This document shows, in pieces, positions 30,269 to 30,322 of a stretch of DNA of 30,322 nucleotides. Location of the stretch: contig JAFTMF010000204.1 in the NCBI GenBank assembly GCA_017452565.1, positions 1-30,322 on the forward strand. The letters run 5' to 3'. The stretch's first letter is position 1; every line of letters starts with the position of its first letter. The notes under the pieces are model-generated. The model did not search any database and was not told where the DNA came from. It saw only the letters and a list, made by a program, of their open reading frames with translations. The DNA comes from Clostridia bacterium. GTDB taxonomy: Bacteria; Bacillota; Clostridia; Oscillospirales; CAG-272. Both the position numbers and the translations under genes were made by a program.

Positions 30269-30322
30269 ACGCCATTCTGAATGATTTATTTTACGATTTA
30301 TTTTGCCCGACTGAGCAATGGA

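Overview
The window looks like chromosome of an anaerobic Firmicute of the class Clostridia, probably a gut Oscillospirales-type bacterium. This rests on several things: L27 carries the Firmicutes N-terminal extension next to its processing protease Prp; the promoters have TTGnnn / 17 bp / (TGn)TATAAT architecture; ribosome binding sites are strong (AGGAGG); large GLUG, PA14 and BspA-type surface proteins are present; and an M16 peptidase pair resembles ymfF/ymfH. The genus is inference. Most of the DNA is GC-rich; the S8 peptidase gene near 21.3-22.9 kb is visibly AT-rich.

Layout. 0.1-7.4 kb (minus strand): a GLUG/leucine-rich-repeat surface protein, the ribosomal operon rplU-prp-rpmA with promoter, leader and terminator, and a 980-residue PA14/GLUG surface protein. 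7.7-17.9 kb (minus): a run read as one operon, NdvB-like giant gene -> ymfF-like -> ymfH-like -> lgt -> folD, ending at a terminator near 7.71 kb. The giant gene is broken by two frameshifts and has lost its recognisable catalytic motifs. The ymfH-like gene has one in-frame amber codon. 18.0-20.4 kb (minus): HU followed 3 bp later by a comEC homologue whose metallo-beta-lactamase motif is degenerate. 20.6-23.1 kb (minus): a secreted S8 peptidase with Glu in place of the catalytic Asp, and a downstream lipoprotein. 23.4-25.6 kb (plus): a small membrane protein and an AzgA-type purine permease. 25.6-27.1 kb (minus): two overlapping polysaccharide deacetylases, one PdaA-like. 27.1-30.3 kb (plus): argC and argJ.

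The arg region is the most unusual. Two tandem promoters flank a pair of ARG boxes 21 bp apart centre to centre. They are followed by a leader of about 400 nt packed with hairpins. Part of that leader (27420-27577) is a modular hairpin array. A related copy (30078-30268) lies just after argJ, so the two copies flank argCJ. Each array is built from 23-nt hairpins with 10-bp arms and 3-nt loops whose loop bases vary freely, partly enclosed in a longer outer stem. I do not recognise this as a named family. It is the best candidate here for an undescribed mobile or structured-RNA element.

Other items worth attention: a possible AUA start codon on the S8 peptidase, a hairpin that hides the Shine-Dalgarno site of the NdvB-like gene, and a promoter that fires directly into the rpmA terminator upstream of the GLUG gene. 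No tRNA, rRNA, CRISPR array, transposase or phage gene was seen.
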